Assembly: GCA_000383295.1 (NCBI GenBank) | Contig: KB911066.1 | Coordinates: forward strand, 165,063 to 229,062 | From: Faecalispora sporosphaeroides DSM 1294 | GTDB taxonomy: Bacteria > Bacillota > Clostridia > Oscillospirales > Acutalibacteraceae | Direction of reading: 5' to 3' | Length of the DNA stretch: 64,000 nt | Part shown: positions 52,712 to 62,019 of the stretch, one piece after another | Numbering within the stretch: position 1 is the first letter of the stretch | Layout: each line of letters opens with the position of its first letter | The notes under the pieces: model-generated | Told to the model about the DNA's origin: nothing | What the model saw: only the letters and a program-made list of their open reading frames with translations | Database searches by the model: none | Made by a program: the position numbers and the translations under genes

Positions 52712-53764
52712 ATGCGACAAAAAGAACGTACCGTTTTTACGGCAGGTGAGCTTTCGCTGATCTGCTCTCAAATTTCCTGGATGCTGGAATCGGCAATTCC
52801 TTTGGAAGAAGGAATTGCCGTAATTTGTGAAAACGCTGAAAACTCCAGACAGAAAAAGATGCTTCAGGTCGTGTGCGGCGCAATCGCACAAGGCGGCTCG
52901 TTCAGTCAGGCCATCCGCGAATCCGGTTTCTTCCCTTCCTATATGGTTTCTATGGTGGAGATCGGTAAAAAGACCGGCAGGCTCGACGACGTAATGGCAC
53001 GCCTGGCCGTTTACTATGAACGGGAGGATCAGATCTGGCGCCAGGTCAAGGGGGCCGTCACCTATCCTCTGGTTCTTATTTTTATGGTTGCGGCAATTCT
53101 CGGCGTGCTTTCCGCCAAAATTCTGCCGGTTTTCCAGCAGGTGTTCGACGGGCTGAGCGAGGACTACTCCGCCGTTTCGTTCCGTGCGGCCAACATGGGG
53201 ATCGCCGCCGGCCGGGTCACCGTGGTCATTCTGCTGCTGGTCGGACTTTGCATTCTTCTCGCCCTCCTTTTCGCCGGAACCCGGCGCGGCCATGCCGCTT
53301 TTCACTCCGCCTGCTACCGAGTTCCCTTCCTCGCCGGAATCGTCAACCGAATCGATTCCGCTCAGTTTGCATCCGCGCTGTCTATCCTGCTCGGCAGCGG
53401 TTACGATGTGTCGGAATCCCTGTATCTGATGCCGGAACTTTTGCAGAACTCGCGCAACCTTGAAAACGCGAAGAAAGCGGCCCAATCCGTGGAGGATGGC
53501 GCCGCCCTTTCGGCTGCCCTGCGGCAGACCGGCCTTTTCTCCGGGCCGCGCTACAGCATGATCCTCGTAGGAGAAAGCGCCGGCAGCATGGAAAAGGTGC
53601 TGTCGAAAATCGCAGACATCGATACCGCGGAAGCTTTGGAGCTGATGGACCGGAAAATCGCTCTGATTGAACCGGTTTTGGTCGGTCTGGTCTCCACGGT
53701 GATCGGCGCGCTCCTGCTCTCCGTAATGCTGCCGCTGATCGGGATTATGACCAGCATGATTTAG
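52712..53764 (+). CDS. Type II secretion/type IV pilus platform protein (PilC/GspF family)
   Basis: Inner-membrane platform protein of 350 residues with two T2SSF repeats. The first is around LICSQISWMLESAIPLEEGI and the second around FASALSILLGSGYDVSESL, each followed by membrane helices (about 110-130, 165-190, 320-345). This is the normal PilC architecture. GGAGGGG precedes the ATG. Four small single-pass proteins and a PilT-like ATPase follow on the same strand with gaps of 25 bp or less. Confidence 0.9.
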   Translation: MRQKERTVFTAGELSLICSQISWMLESAIPLEEGIAVICENAENSRQKKMLQVVCGAIAQGGSFSQAIRESGFFPSYMVSMVEIGKKTGRLDDVMARLAVYYEREDQIWRQVKGAVTYPLVLIFMVAAILGVLSAKILPVFQQVFDGLSEDYSAVSFRAANMGIAAGRVTVVILLLVGLCILLALLFAGTRRGHAAFHSACYRVPFLAGIVNRIDSAQFASALSILLGSGYDVSESLYLMPELLQNSRNLENAKKAAQSVEDGAALSAALRQTGLFSGPRYSMILVGESAGSMEKVLSKIADIDTAEALELMDRKIALIEPVLVGLVSTVIGALLLSVMLPLIGIMTSMI

Positions 53765-53777
53765 AGAGGGATTTTCC

Positions 53778-54092
53778 ATGAACATGCGCCGTTTTTTATC
53801 TTTGGCCCTGTTTGCAGCGCTTCTTGCCGCACTTTCGGTCGGCTTTACTCATCTGGAGCGGGTCAATCACCAAAACACCGGCAGTCTGCTGCTCCAAAAA
53901 ATCGACCGGGCCGTCGTCGACTGCTACGCGATTGAGGGAGCCTACCCGCCCAGCTTCGCATATCTGGAAGAAAATTACGGGATTCATGTGGACGAAAAAA
54001 AGTATTACGTCGACTATCAGATTTTCGCTTCCAATATTAAGCCTGAGATTCGCCTTGCAGAGCGGGGGCATTCCGAGGAGGCCAAGCCGTGA
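53778..54092 (+). CDS. Small single-pass pseudopilin-like protein 1
   Basis: A 104-residue protein with an N-terminal hydrophobic helix (residues 5-24) and a soluble part (VDCYAIEGAYPPSFAYLEENYG) whose YPPS-type sequence resembles pseudopilin-derived proteins. No Gly|Phe-Thr-Leu-x-Glu processing motif is seen. It is 13 bp after the PilC-like gene and overlaps the next gene by 4 bp (GTGA). Confidence 0.6.
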   Translation: MNMRRFLSLALFAALLAALSVGFTHLERVNHQNTGSLLLQKIDRAVVDCYAIEGAYPPSFAYLEENYGIHVDEKKYYVDYQIFASNIKPEIRLAERGHSEEAKP

Positions 54093-54562
54093 ATCCAAAA
54101 TCGCACCAATCTGCCCAAACCCTCTTCGCCCTGCTGATTGCCTGTGTTTTTACCGCCGCTTCGCTTTTGCTGGTGGTGTTGGGGGCCGATTCCTACCGGA
54201 ACAGTCTGCACTCGATCACTGTCAATCACCAGATTCGCGCCGCACTTTCTTATACAGCCAACCAGATTCGTTCCGCAGACAACGCGGAAAGTATTACAAT
54301 TGAATCGCTCGACGGCCGGCAGGTGCTGTTAATCCGTTCTGAGCAGGCCGAACGGAACGGAAACACCTATCTGTATTTCCGCGACGGATATTTAATGGAG
54401 CTTTTTTCCGGCGGTCAGGACCCCTTTGAGCCGGAATATGGAGAGAAAATAACGGAGATCAAACAGTTTGCCGTAACCAAAATCGGCAATTCATTTATCG
54501 TCTCCGCAACCGCTCTGAACGGCAGACAATTTTCAGTTTCCGTCTGTCCAAGAGCCTCTTAA
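54089..54562 (+). CDS. DUF4860-like single-pass protein
   Basis: A 157-residue protein with one N-terminal membrane helix (about residues 11-33) and an extracellular domain rich in beta strands (YLYFRDGYLMELFSGG). It resembles the DUF4860 group, from memory, known mainly beside pilus-like genes. GTG start, with the stop of the preceding gene overlapping by 4 bp, so translation is coupled. No classical prepilin motif. Confidence 0.65.
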   Translation: MNPKSHQSAQTLFALLIACVFTAASLLLVVLGADSYRNSLHSITVNHQIRAALSYTANQIRSADNAESITIESLDGRQVLLIRSEQAERNGNTYLYFRDGYLMELFSGGQDPFEPEYGEKITEIKQFAVTKIGNSFIVSATALNGRQFSVSVCPRAS

Positions 54563-54581
54563 CAGAAGGAGGCATAGCCTG

Positions 54582-55046
54582 ATGAAACGCGCCGTGCGCA
54601 TTCATCCTTTTTTTATAGAGATTCTTTTCGTGATCTTCTTTCTGGCGGTTTCATCCGTCGCCGTATTACAGATTTATGTTGCGACAAACACTGCCGCGAA
54701 AAAGAATACCGATACCCAGTTTGCCATGGCGGCCGCGCAGACGGCTGCGGAAACACTGCACGCTGTGAAAAGCCCCGCCGATGCGGAGCAGGCCTTGGGC
54801 GAAAAGGAAACAACAGAACGGGGCGAGGTTTTTCTCACCCGGTACGACGAAAACTGGGTTCCGGTTTCTTCGGGCGGCGTTTACTGTGCGGAAAAGCAGC
54901 TTGAGTCCTCCCCGGCGGAAGCCGGCACCATCATCACCTTGCAAATTTCGGTTTACTCCGAAAAAAGCCAAGAAAAAAAAGAGCTTTTCTCTCTCACCTC
55001 GCAGCGCTATTTCCCCTCTTCCGGTTCGGAACAGGAGGGTGCGTAG
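54582..55046 (+). CDS. Small single-pass pseudopilin-like protein 3
   Basis: A 154-residue protein. The N-terminal helix FFIEILFVIFFLAVSSVAVLQ follows a short basic leader; the Glu at the start of the helix recalls the pilin Glu5, but the preceding residue is Pro rather than Gly. A helical Ala-rich segment and a beta-rich C-terminal part follow. AAGGAGG precedes the ATG; the next gene starts on the base after its stop. Confidence 0.6.
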   Translation: MKRAVRIHPFFIEILFVIFFLAVSSVAVLQIYVATNTAAKKNTDTQFAMAAAQTAAETLHAVKSPADAEQALGEKETTERGEVFLTRYDENWVPVSSGGVYCAEKQLESSPAEAGTIITLQISVYSEKSQEKKELFSLTSQRYFPSSGSEQEGA

Positions 55047-55538
55047 ATGAAGCAGAGACAGCCGTTTCCGGGCGTGGGCCTTACCTCTCTCTTTATGATG
55101 TTCGTCGTTTTATGCCTGGCCGCCTTTGGCATTCTGTCCTTTTCCGCCGTACAATCGGACTGGAACCTGACAAAAAAGCACGTACAAAGCGTTCAGGCTT
55201 ATTATGCAGCCGATTCCAGGGCGCAGCAGGTGTTGGGCGGCATCGACGCGAGGCTCTTACGCCTTCGTCGGGAAAATCCCGCCATTGGCGAAGCGGAGCT
55301 GGCCCGGCACCTGAACGGCGCCGTGATCGACGACGTTTCTTTGGCCCTTACAGCGGATGCTTCCGGCAGCAAAATTGTTTTTTCGGTACCCGCCGGTTCC
55401 GTTCAGGAAATTCAGGTGGAGATACAGCCCATAGCCGGGCCGGAACGCTACCGGGTTCTCAGCTACCGGCTGGCCGCCTCCAGCGAATGGAACGGAGCCG
55501 ACCAGCCGCTGGAGCTCTGGCAGGGCTCACAGCCTTAA
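55047..55538 (+). CDS. Small single-pass pseudopilin-like protein 4
   Basis: A 163-residue protein with an N-terminal membrane helix (LTSLFMMFVVLCLAAFGILSF, residues 12-32) after PGVG, then a helical segment with AYYAADSRAQQ, an arrangement common in PilX/GspK-like minor pilins. There is no Glu5. Its ribosome site AGGAGG lies in the 3' end of the preceding gene. Confidence 0.6.
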   Translation: MKQRQPFPGVGLTSLFMMFVVLCLAAFGILSFSAVQSDWNLTKKHVQSVQAYYAADSRAQQVLGGIDARLLRLRRENPAIGEAELARHLNGAVIDDVSLALTADASGSKIVFSVPAGSVQEIQVEIQPIAGPERYRVLSYRLAASSEWNGADQPLELWQGSQP

Positions 55539-55562
55539 CTGAAACGAAAGGAATCTCTCCCC

Positions 55563-56624
55563 ATGAACATTATGGAAATGCTTCAAACAGCCGTATCAAA
55601 AGGTGCATCCGATATTTTTATCATCTCCGGCTGCCCGGCTTCCTATAAAATCAACGACGTGATTCAGCCAATGAACGAAGAAAAGCTGATGCCGGACAAC
55701 GCAAAGCAGATGATTTCCCGCATCTTTGAAATTGCTGGCCAGCGGGATTTTCAGTCCTTTTTGCACAAGGGCGACGACGATTTCTCCTTTTCCATTCCCA
55801 AGCTGGGGCGGTTTCGCTGCAACGCGTATTTGCAGCGAAATTCCTGTGCAGCCGTACTTCGCATTCTGGGGTTTGAGCTTCCCGAGCCTCACACACTCCA
55901 TATTCCTCAGGCGGTGATGGATCTTGCCAATAAAGAACGGGGGCTTGTTTTGATCACCGGCCCGGCCGGCAGCGGCAAAACCACCACTCTTGCGTGTCTG
56001 ATCGAACAGATCAATCAAACGCGCAACAGCCATATTATTACGATTGAGGATCCGATCGAATTTTTGCACGCGCATAAACAAAGCATCGTGAGCCAGCGCG
56101 AGATCGACAACGATACCCGGGGATATATTCCGGCGCTCCGCGCCGCGCTGCGGCAGGCGCCCAACGTGATTTTAATTGGCGAAATGCGCGACTACGAGAC
56201 CATCTCGACGGCCGTAACGGCGGCGGAAACGGGCCAGCTGATCTTCTCTACGCTTCACACGCTGGGGGCTTCCAACGCGATTGACCGCATTATCGACGTG
56301 TTCCCCCAGAACCAGCAATATCAAATCCGCGTTCAGCTTTCAATGGTATTGCAGGCCGTCGTTTGCCAGCAGCTGATTCCCTCGGTTAACGGCACCCTGG
56401 TTCCCGCGTTTGAAATCCTGCTCGTCAACAGCGCCATCCGCCACATGATCCGCGAGGCGAAAACCCATCAGATCGACAACGCCATTTCCGCAAACGCGGC
56501 GATCGGAATGCTCTCGATGGACAACGACCTGCTGCGCCTGCACCGGGAGGGGATGATTTCCAGGGAAAATGCGCTGACTTACTGCACCAATGTGGAATTG
56601 ATGAATAAAAAGCTTTCCACGTAA
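55563..56624 (+). CDS. pilT: PilT-type secretion/retraction ATPase
   Basis: Hexameric ATPase of the type IV pilus/T2SS superfamily (353 residues). Walker A GPAGSGKTTT, Asp box TIEDPIEFLH, Walker B RQAPNVILIGEMRD and His box FSTLHTLG are intact. The short N-terminal domain and EMRD motif are like PilT rather than PilB, so pilus retraction or disassembly is the family role. It is the last gene of the operon; no assembly ATPase is found in the window. Confidence 0.9.
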   Translation: MNIMEMLQTAVSKGASDIFIISGCPASYKINDVIQPMNEEKLMPDNAKQMISRIFEIAGQRDFQSFLHKGDDDFSFSIPKLGRFRCNAYLQRNSCAAVLRILGFELPEPHTLHIPQAVMDLANKERGLVLITGPAGSGKTTTLACLIEQINQTRNSHIITIEDPIEFLHAHKQSIVSQREIDNDTRGYIPALRAALRQAPNVILIGEMRDYETISTAVTAAETGQLIFSTLHTLGASNAIDRIIDVFPQNQQYQIRVQLSMVLQAVVCQQLIPSVNGTLVPAFEILLVNSAIRHMIREAKTHQIDNAISANAAIGMLSMDNDLLRLHREGMISRENALTYCTNVELMNKKLST

Positions 56625-56742
56625 TGTTCCATACGCACGAAAGCATTTTAATTCTCACCAGCAGAACTAGCTGTGGCTTTCGCTGACGCTACAAAGCAAA
56701 AACAATATCAGCGGGCTTGCAATAGATACCACCCAATTGAAA

Positions 56743-56784
56743 AGCCTCCGGAGGCAAAACCACTTGTCTCCGGAGGCCCTTTTT
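56743..56784 (+). terminator. Rho-independent terminator of the pilus-like operon
   Basis: GCCTCCGGAG (56743-56752) pairs with CTCCGGAGGC (56768-56777), followed by CCTTTTTATT, about 120 bp past the pilT stop. Confidence 0.85.
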
Positions 56785-56820
56785 ATTGATTTCAAACTTC
56801 ACGCAGATCAAAACTTTTCT

Positions 56821-57561
56821 TTACAGCAGTTCCACCACATGGTAGATCATAAAGAAATGCAGAACGCTGCCGGCCAGCACAAACAGGTGCCACACGCAGT
56901 GCAAATAAGGGATCTTTTTCCCCTTCTGATAAATCAGCGCGCCCACTGTGTAAGCAACGCCGCCGGCAATCAACAAAATCAAATCGCGCGGCTGGAGCGC
57001 CTGAATCAAAGGCCCGAATGCAAACACAACGATCCACCCCATCGCGATGTAGCAGATCATCGACAGCTTGCGAAAACGCTCCATATCCACCACATTCAAA
57101 AGGATGCCGGCAACGGCGGCAGCCCATACGACCGAAAAAAGGACAAAGCCCGTCTGCCCCGCCAGCACGATCAGTGTGATGGGCGTATAGGAACCGGCAA
57201 TCAGCAGAAAGATCGTGCAATGATCCAGCACCTGAAACACACGCTTAGCCTTGCATACGCCAAGCGCATGGTACATGGTGGAAACAAAATACAGCAAAAA
57301 GAGAGTTACCGCATAAATGCTCACAACCGCCTGCGGAAAAATCTCTTTGGGAGCCGCAGCATGCAGAACGAATAAAGCTACCAGTGCCAAAGCGGCACCC
57401 ACACCGTGCGTAACCGCATTGGCAACCTCTTCTCCCACACTGTAGAGCGGCAATCCCAATTCGCCGCGCCTGGTTTTACGCCACTCGTTTTTCTCTTCTC
57501 TTGTTTTCTGTTTGAGCGCATAGCCGTTTATGTGCAGCGCCCGTTCCGATTGTTCTGCCAA
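56821..57561 (-). CDS. trhA: Hemolysin III/TrhA family membrane protein
   Basis: A seven-helix membrane protein of the PAQR/hemolysin III family (246 residues). Conserved motifs include GEEVANAVTHGVG, STMYHAL and a late LHCVWHLFVLAGSVLHFF; the Ser/His/Asp pattern suggests a membrane metal site. Bacillus TrhA is linked to membrane fluidity or lipid balance. The start is TTG with GGAGG nine bases upstream. It has its own sigma-A promoter. Confidence 0.92.
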   Translation of the reverse strand: MAEQSERALHINGYALKQKTREEKNEWRKTRRGELGLPLYSVGEEVANAVTHGVGAALALVALFVLHAAAPKEIFPQAVVSIYAVTLFLLYFVSTMYHALGVCKAKRVFQVLDHCTIFLLIAGSYTPITLIVLAGQTGFVLFSVVWAAAVAGILLNVVDMERFRKLSMICYIAMGWIVVFAFGPLIQALQPRDLILLIAGGVAYTVGALIYQKGKKIPYLHCVWHLFVLAGSVLHFFMIYHVVELL

Positions 57562-57615
57562 TTTGAGGCACCTCCGTCCCGTGGAATGTAGTTTTAAAAA
57601 CTAGATGTTATCATT

Positions 57616-57644
57616 ATATTAATCCTGATGAGTAAATTTGTCAA
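57616..57644 (-). promoter_or_regulatory. Sigma-A promoter of trhA
   Basis: TTGACA (57644-57639) and TAATAT (57621-57616) are 17 bp apart on the minus strand. Confidence 0.8.
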
Positions 57645-57767
57645 TTGTTTTAAGATAAAATTCTATAATTTTTTTGCTGAATATGTATTTATTTTTGCTT
57701 GTATATGGATTTTTCTTTCCCAAAACAGCTTGAACAGAAAATAATAGAAATATACACTTATATCGGT

Positions 57768-57801
57768 AAAAAAGATGGTTTCAGCCACAGCCAAAACCAT
57801 C
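57768..57801 (-). terminator. Rho-independent terminator of the DUF3006-MBL pair
   Basis: GATGGTTT (57774-57781) pairs with AAACCATC (57794-57801) over a loop; TTTTTT follows on the minus strand. Confidence 0.75.
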
Positions 57802-57854
57802 CCCTTTCTCTGCGCTGAGTTCTCATGATCCGAATGATTTCCCGATTGCAAAGA

Positions 57855-58076
57855 TCACGGCTCCCAAAGAGAATTCTGTTTTTGGCGGATGAAACTGCGG
57901 CGTTCCGCCGTTTTTTCCGCATTCACCGAAAGGGTTCCGTCGTCACCGATTTCCAGCACGTCCCCCTCGTGTACCTCCTTCGGAAGCTCCGACAGCTCAA
58001 TGGCAAAGAATTTTTTCTCCCCGTCCTCGCAGATGGCATATACCCCCTCGAAACGGTCGACAATCAGATTTTTCAT
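57855..58076 (-). CDS. DUF3006 domain protein
   Basis: A 73-residue protein beginning MKNLIVDRFEGVYAICED, typical of DUF3006, which usually follows genes for secreted MBL-fold (ComEC-C-like) hydrolases. It may bind or regulate its neighbour; the role is unknown. The ATG at 58076 follows AAAGGTG and starts 4 bp beyond the hydrolase stop. Confidence 0.8.
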   Translation of the reverse strand: MKNLIVDRFEGVYAICEDGEKKFFAIELSELPKEVHEGDVLEIGDDGTLSVNAEKTAERRSFIRQKQNSLWEP

Positions 58077-58080
58077 AGAA

Positions 58081-59022
58081 TCACCTTTCTGTTTGATAGG
58101 TAACGCTGATTCCGTCACTACAGTACAACAGCGTACCGCTGACATCGGTACGCCCTACAATGGCGGAAAAACGGTTCAGACGATCCAATACCTCGCGGCT
58201 CGGCAGCTCATAATGACTGTCCGCCACAGAAACCGCGGCATATTTTGGGCGCACCGCAGCCAAAAAAGCGGCCGTACTGGAGGTTTTGCTGCCGTGGTGC
58301 CCCACTTTCAGCACATCTGCACGCAGATTCTGCCGGGAAGACAAAAGCGCCGACTCCTCCCCGGCCTCCGCGTCGCCCATCAGCAAAAACCGGGTCTGCC
58401 CGAACACGAGCAGCAGCACAATGGAATTGTTGTTTGTTGTGTCCAGCACCGACAGCGGAGCCAGCACCCGAACGGAAAGCTCCCCCAGACTCAGTGCGTC
58501 ACCGCCGCGCAGATACTCTACCGGTATCTGCTTTTCTTTCAGGGCCTCTATCGTATTGGTATAGGCAAAATCCGACGGAATCAGCTGTTCCGGCAGCTGC
58601 GGCATAAAGTAGCGGCCGACTGAAAATTCTTGGATCACCCCGCCGAGCCCGCCGACATGGTCGCTGTCCGGATGCGTATTAATGACATAATCGAGGGCTG
58701 TCACCCCGCGTCTGGCCAGATAGCGGCTCACCTTTTCGGCCTGATCCGGCGTTCCGCCGTCCACCAGAAGATATTTCCCTTGACACTCCACCAAAATGGA
58801 ATCGGCTTTTCCAACCTCGAGCACGTGCATCGACATGGGGGCATCATCCGCAGCACTCGAAAAGTCGGACAATCCGGCAACGGAAAACGCCTGCCGCCAC
58901 CAGGCGGAATACCCGCCGGGAAACAAAGCCGGCAAAACGCCAAGGCAAAGCAAAACTGCCGCAAGAGCGGTGAAGCATGCTCGCTTTTTTCGGAATTCCA
59001 CTTGGGTCGTTTGTGGCTTCAT
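58081..59022 (-). CDS. Secreted MBL-fold hydrolase related to the ComEC C-terminal domain
   Basis: A 313-residue protein with an N-terminal membrane or signal helix (about residues 14-32) and a metallo-beta-lactamase domain: THPDSDHVGG (metal His/Asp), LLLVFGQTRFLLMGDAE and VGHHGSKTSS. It looks like a separate version of the C-terminal nuclease-like domain of ComEC/Rec2. No competence channel is present here. The ATG at 59022 follows AAAGGAG and is chosen over the frame's first start 42 codons earlier. Confidence 0.88.
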   Translation of the reverse strand: MKPQTTQVEFRKKRACFTALAAVLLCLGVLPALFPGGYSAWWRQAFSVAGLSDFSSAADDAPMSMHVLEVGKADSILVECQGKYLLVDGGTPDQAEKVSRYLARRGVTALDYVINTHPDSDHVGGLGGVIQEFSVGRYFMPQLPEQLIPSDFAYTNTIEALKEKQIPVEYLRGGDALSLGELSVRVLAPLSVLDTTNNNSIVLLLVFGQTRFLLMGDAEAGEESALLSSRQNLRADVLKVGHHGSKTSSTAAFLAAVRPKYAAVSVADSHYELPSREVLDRLNRFSAIVGRTDVSGTLLYCSDGISVTYQTER

Positions 59023-59215
59023 CCCGGGATTTCTCCTTTGTATGGGTTTCGGGCTTTTATCCCAATGAAAAAGGATGGATATTTCGAGGGACAGCAAAAG
59101 GAAGGCCGCACCACGGGAATCCTGAAAAAGTGAGCGTACGAAAAACACAGGGAATCATCCCCGAAATTTCGCGCAGCCGCGGCCTGCGCAATGAACTCCG
59201 AAAACGGTAGTCCCC

Positions 59216-61825
59216 TTAGGCCTGCTCGCCGTGATCCGCCTGCTGCATGGTCATTTCAAGATATTGCTGGCGGGTTAAAAGCACCTGACGCGGCTTTGAG
59301 CCCTCGTGGGGGCCCACCACTCCCAGCTGCTCCATCTCGTCGATCAAACGTCCAGCGCGGGCATAGCCCAGGCGAAGCCGGCGCTGGAGCAAAGAGGTAG
59401 AGGCCTGTCCCGCCTCAATGACGCATTTGATCGCTTCGTTCATCATGGGATCCGTCATATCCGAATCCGAAGCGTCCCCATCAGCGGTCTTCTTCTCCGC
59501 CACCGCGTTGCGCTCAATCTCCTCAATGACCGACTGATCATAGCCGGAATCCTGCACCTTTTTCACATAGGTGACAACAGATTCGATCTCACTGTCGCTG
59601 ACAAAGCAGCCCTGAATGCGAATCGGCTTTTGTGAGCCGACGGGCGAAAAGAGCATATCGCCGCGCCCCAGCAGCTTTTCGGCGCCGCCCATATCCAAAA
59701 TGGTGCGGGAATCGATCTGGGACGAAACCGCAAAGGCGATCCGGCTCGGGATATTGGCTTTGATGATGCCCGTAATAACGTCTACGGAAGGGCGCTGCGT
59801 CGCGATGACCAAATGCATTCCCGCCGCGCGGGCCATCTGTGCCAAACGGCAAATGGCGTCTTCCACCTCGTTCGGCGCGGCCATCATCAAATCCGCCAGC
59901 TCGTCGATGATGATGACGATCTGCGGCAGATGCGGCATGGGATTGCCGTCCTCATCCTGATTATTCTTGCTCTTTGCGAGCTTATTATAAGAAGCGAGGT
60001 CACGCACGTTATTTTCCGCAAAGATTTTGTAGCGCTTGAGCATCTCCGTTACGGCCCAGCCCAGCGCGCCGGCCGCCTTGCGGGGGTCGGTCACCACAGG
60101 CACCAGCAGATGCGGAATTCCGTTATAAATTCCAAGCTCCACCACCTTGGGGTCGACCATCAGAAAACGCACCTCGTCCGGGGTGGATTTATACAGAAGG
60201 CTGACGATCAGTGAGTTGATGCACACCGACTTACCGGAACCCGTGGAGCCGGCGATCAGCAGGTGCGGCATCTTAGCCAAATCGGTAACCGCCACCGCGC
60301 CGGCAATATCGCGCCCCAGGACGACCGTCAGCTTGCTTTTCGCCGACACAAAAGAATTCGATTCCACCAGATCGCGCATGCGGACCACATTGATATTTTT
60401 ATTTGGCACCTCAATGCCCACGGCCGCCTTGCCGGGAATGGGCGCTTCAATGCGCACACCCGCAGCCGCAAGGTTCATGGCGATGTCGTCGCTGAGGTTG
60501 GTGATTTTGCTGATCTTCACGCCGGGCGCCGGCTGCAGCTCATACCGCGTTACGGCGGGGCCGCGGCTGATGTCGACTATTTTCGTCTGCACGCCAAAGC
60601 TTTTCAGCGTACCGACCAGCATATTGCCGTTGCTCTGCAGCTCTGCGGTAATATCCTCCTGGTTGACTCCAGCGGAGTATTCCAGCATGGAAAGCGGCGG
60701 GAAGTGGTATCCCTCCGGCTGCTGCACAGGCTCTGCCGCCCGAGCCGCCGTTTCGCGCACCGCGCTTTGCAGCATGGCGGCTTTCTGCACAAAGGCAGCC
60801 GCAGCCGCGGCGGAGCCAGAAGGATCCTGTGCCGCCGAAGCGGTGGGAACGGCGGACGCCGCCGGAACCGGCACGGGTGCAACACTGGGAACGGGAACAG
60901 ACACCGGAACCGAGACCTGTACCGCCTGCGGCTTTTCTTCCGGCTTTTCCTGCGGAGCACCGCCGGTAAAATGAAAGAGTTTCTCCAGCTGCTCCAGCTT
61001 TTCGCTCTTTTCCTGCGGGTCTGCCGGCGGGCGGTCCGATTTTACCGGGTGTGCAGGCAGCTCGTCCGCATCCAGCGCAATATCGATGTTCGGGTCGCGC
61101 GATCTTTCTTTTTCGAGCGCGCGGCGCTCGCGAACGGCATCAATATTCTCCGCCACCACGTCCATCGGCTTTGTAACCGTCCTGAACAGCTGAATCAGGC
61201 TCGTGCCCGTCAGCAGCATAATCATGACAAACAACAGCAGAATGATGACGATCTTCGAGCCGACAGAGCCCAGAACCGAAACAAACAGCACGCCGATCAG
61301 GCCGCTGACCAGCCCGGCCCCTCGCTGGCCGACGCCCTGCACATACAATTCCTTCAGGTGGGCAAAATAGGTTTCCCGCTGAATCGCGGCTGTTTCCGGC
61401 CCAAAAATATACACGGCCGCGCAGACCATGATAATGATGCCGGAAATCATCCACACCTTAAAGCGCATGTTGTCGCTGACGCGCTCAACCGCTGTAATAA
61501 TCGCTATGTACAGGAGCAGAACCGGCCACAAAATCGCGCAGTTGCCGAACAGGCCCAGCAGCACATTATGCGCCCAGTTCCATACATGATCGCCCTTTAC
61601 AAGCACCAGAAACGCCATCAGCACCGCCACGGCGAACATCACCACCGCCGTCATCTGATTGCGGTGGCGCAGAGCCTCCAGCTCCCGTTCCGTTCTGGGC
61701 CTGGGTTCAGAACGCTTCGCCCCCGGCGCCGCAGAGGCACTCTGGCGCCGATTGGCCGCAGGCGGGCGTTTCGCTTTCTTTTTCGTCTGAGTGGGTTCCT
61801 TTTGAACTGATTTTTGTTTTGCCAC
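59216..61825 (-). CDS. spoIIIE: DNA translocase SpoIIIE/FtsK
   Basis: Membrane-anchored motor that pumps DNA through the septum in sporulation and division. There are four to five N-terminal membrane helices (57-207), a Pro/Ala/Glu/Val linker (about 255-360), the ATPase with Walker A GSTGSGKS (526-533) and Walker [11 protein letters not shown] (637-646), and a gamma winged helix near the end ([20 protein letters not shown]). GTG start; AAGGTGAG is its ribosome site. The length of 869 residues is normal. tepA lies upstream with only uppP between. Confidence 0.95.
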   Translation of the reverse strand: MAKQKSVQKEPTQTKKKAKRPPAANRRQSASAAPGAKRSEPRPRTERELEALRHRNQMTAVVMFAVAVLMAFLVLVKGDHVWNWAHNVLLGLFGNCAILWPVLLLYIAIITAVERVSDNMRFKVWMISGIIIMVCAAVYIFGPETAAIQRETYFAHLKELYVQGVGQRGAGLVSGLIGVLFVSVLGSVGSKIVIILLLFVMIMLLTGTSLIQLFRTVTKPMDVVAENIDAVRERRALEKERSRDPNIDIALDADELPAHPVKSDRPPADPQEKSEKLEQLEKLFHFTGGAPQEKPEEKPQAVQVSVPVSVPVPSVAPVPVPAASAVPTASAAQDPSGSAAAAAAFVQKAAMLQSAVRETAARAAEPVQQPEGYHFPPLSMLEYSAGVNQEDITAELQSNGNMLVGTLKSFGVQTKIVDISRGPAVTRYELQPAPGVKISKITNLSDDIAMNLAAAGVRIEAPIPGKAAVGIEVPNKNINVVRMRDLVESNSFVSAKSKLTVVLGRDIAGAVAVTDLAKMPHLLIAGSTGSGKSVCINSLIVSLLYKSTPDEVRFLMVDPKVVELGIYNGIPHLLVPVVTDPRKAAGALGWAVTEMLKRYKIFAENNVRDLASYNKLAKSKNNQDEDGNPMPHLPQIVIIIDELADLMMAAPNEVEDAICRLAQMARAAGMHLVIATQRPSVDVITGIIKANIPSRIAFAVSSQIDSRTILDMGGAEKLLGRGDMLFSPVGSQKPIRIQGCFVSDSEIESVVTYVKKVQDSGYDQSVIEEIERNAVAEKKTADGDASDSDMTDPMMNEAIKCVIEAGQASTSLLQRRLRLGYARAGRLIDEMEQLGVVGPHEGSKPRQVLLTRQQYLEMTMQQADHGEQA

Positions 61826-62019
61826 AGCATTCTCACCTTGTTTTAAAATTCATTCACGGTATGATCGTTCCTTTTGAAATGGCCTGACGCAAGTACAATG
61901 ATTTCTTCCCCTGCCTTCGGCGGGGAGAAACTCAGCGGCGAAACCGTTTCCTGATCCACTGGAGAAAGAAAATACCTGGTGATAAAATGTAATTCGATTT
62001 ATTTTATGTTCGTTTCAAG

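Noticed and set aside
52619..53785. 388-codon minus-strand open frame
   Set aside because: It is antisense to the PilC-like gene, with no ribosome site or recognisable domain.
60263..61810. 515-codon plus-strand open frame
   Set aside because: It is antisense to spoIIIE; His/Arg/Gln-rich composition is typical of the reverse strand of a GC-biased gene.
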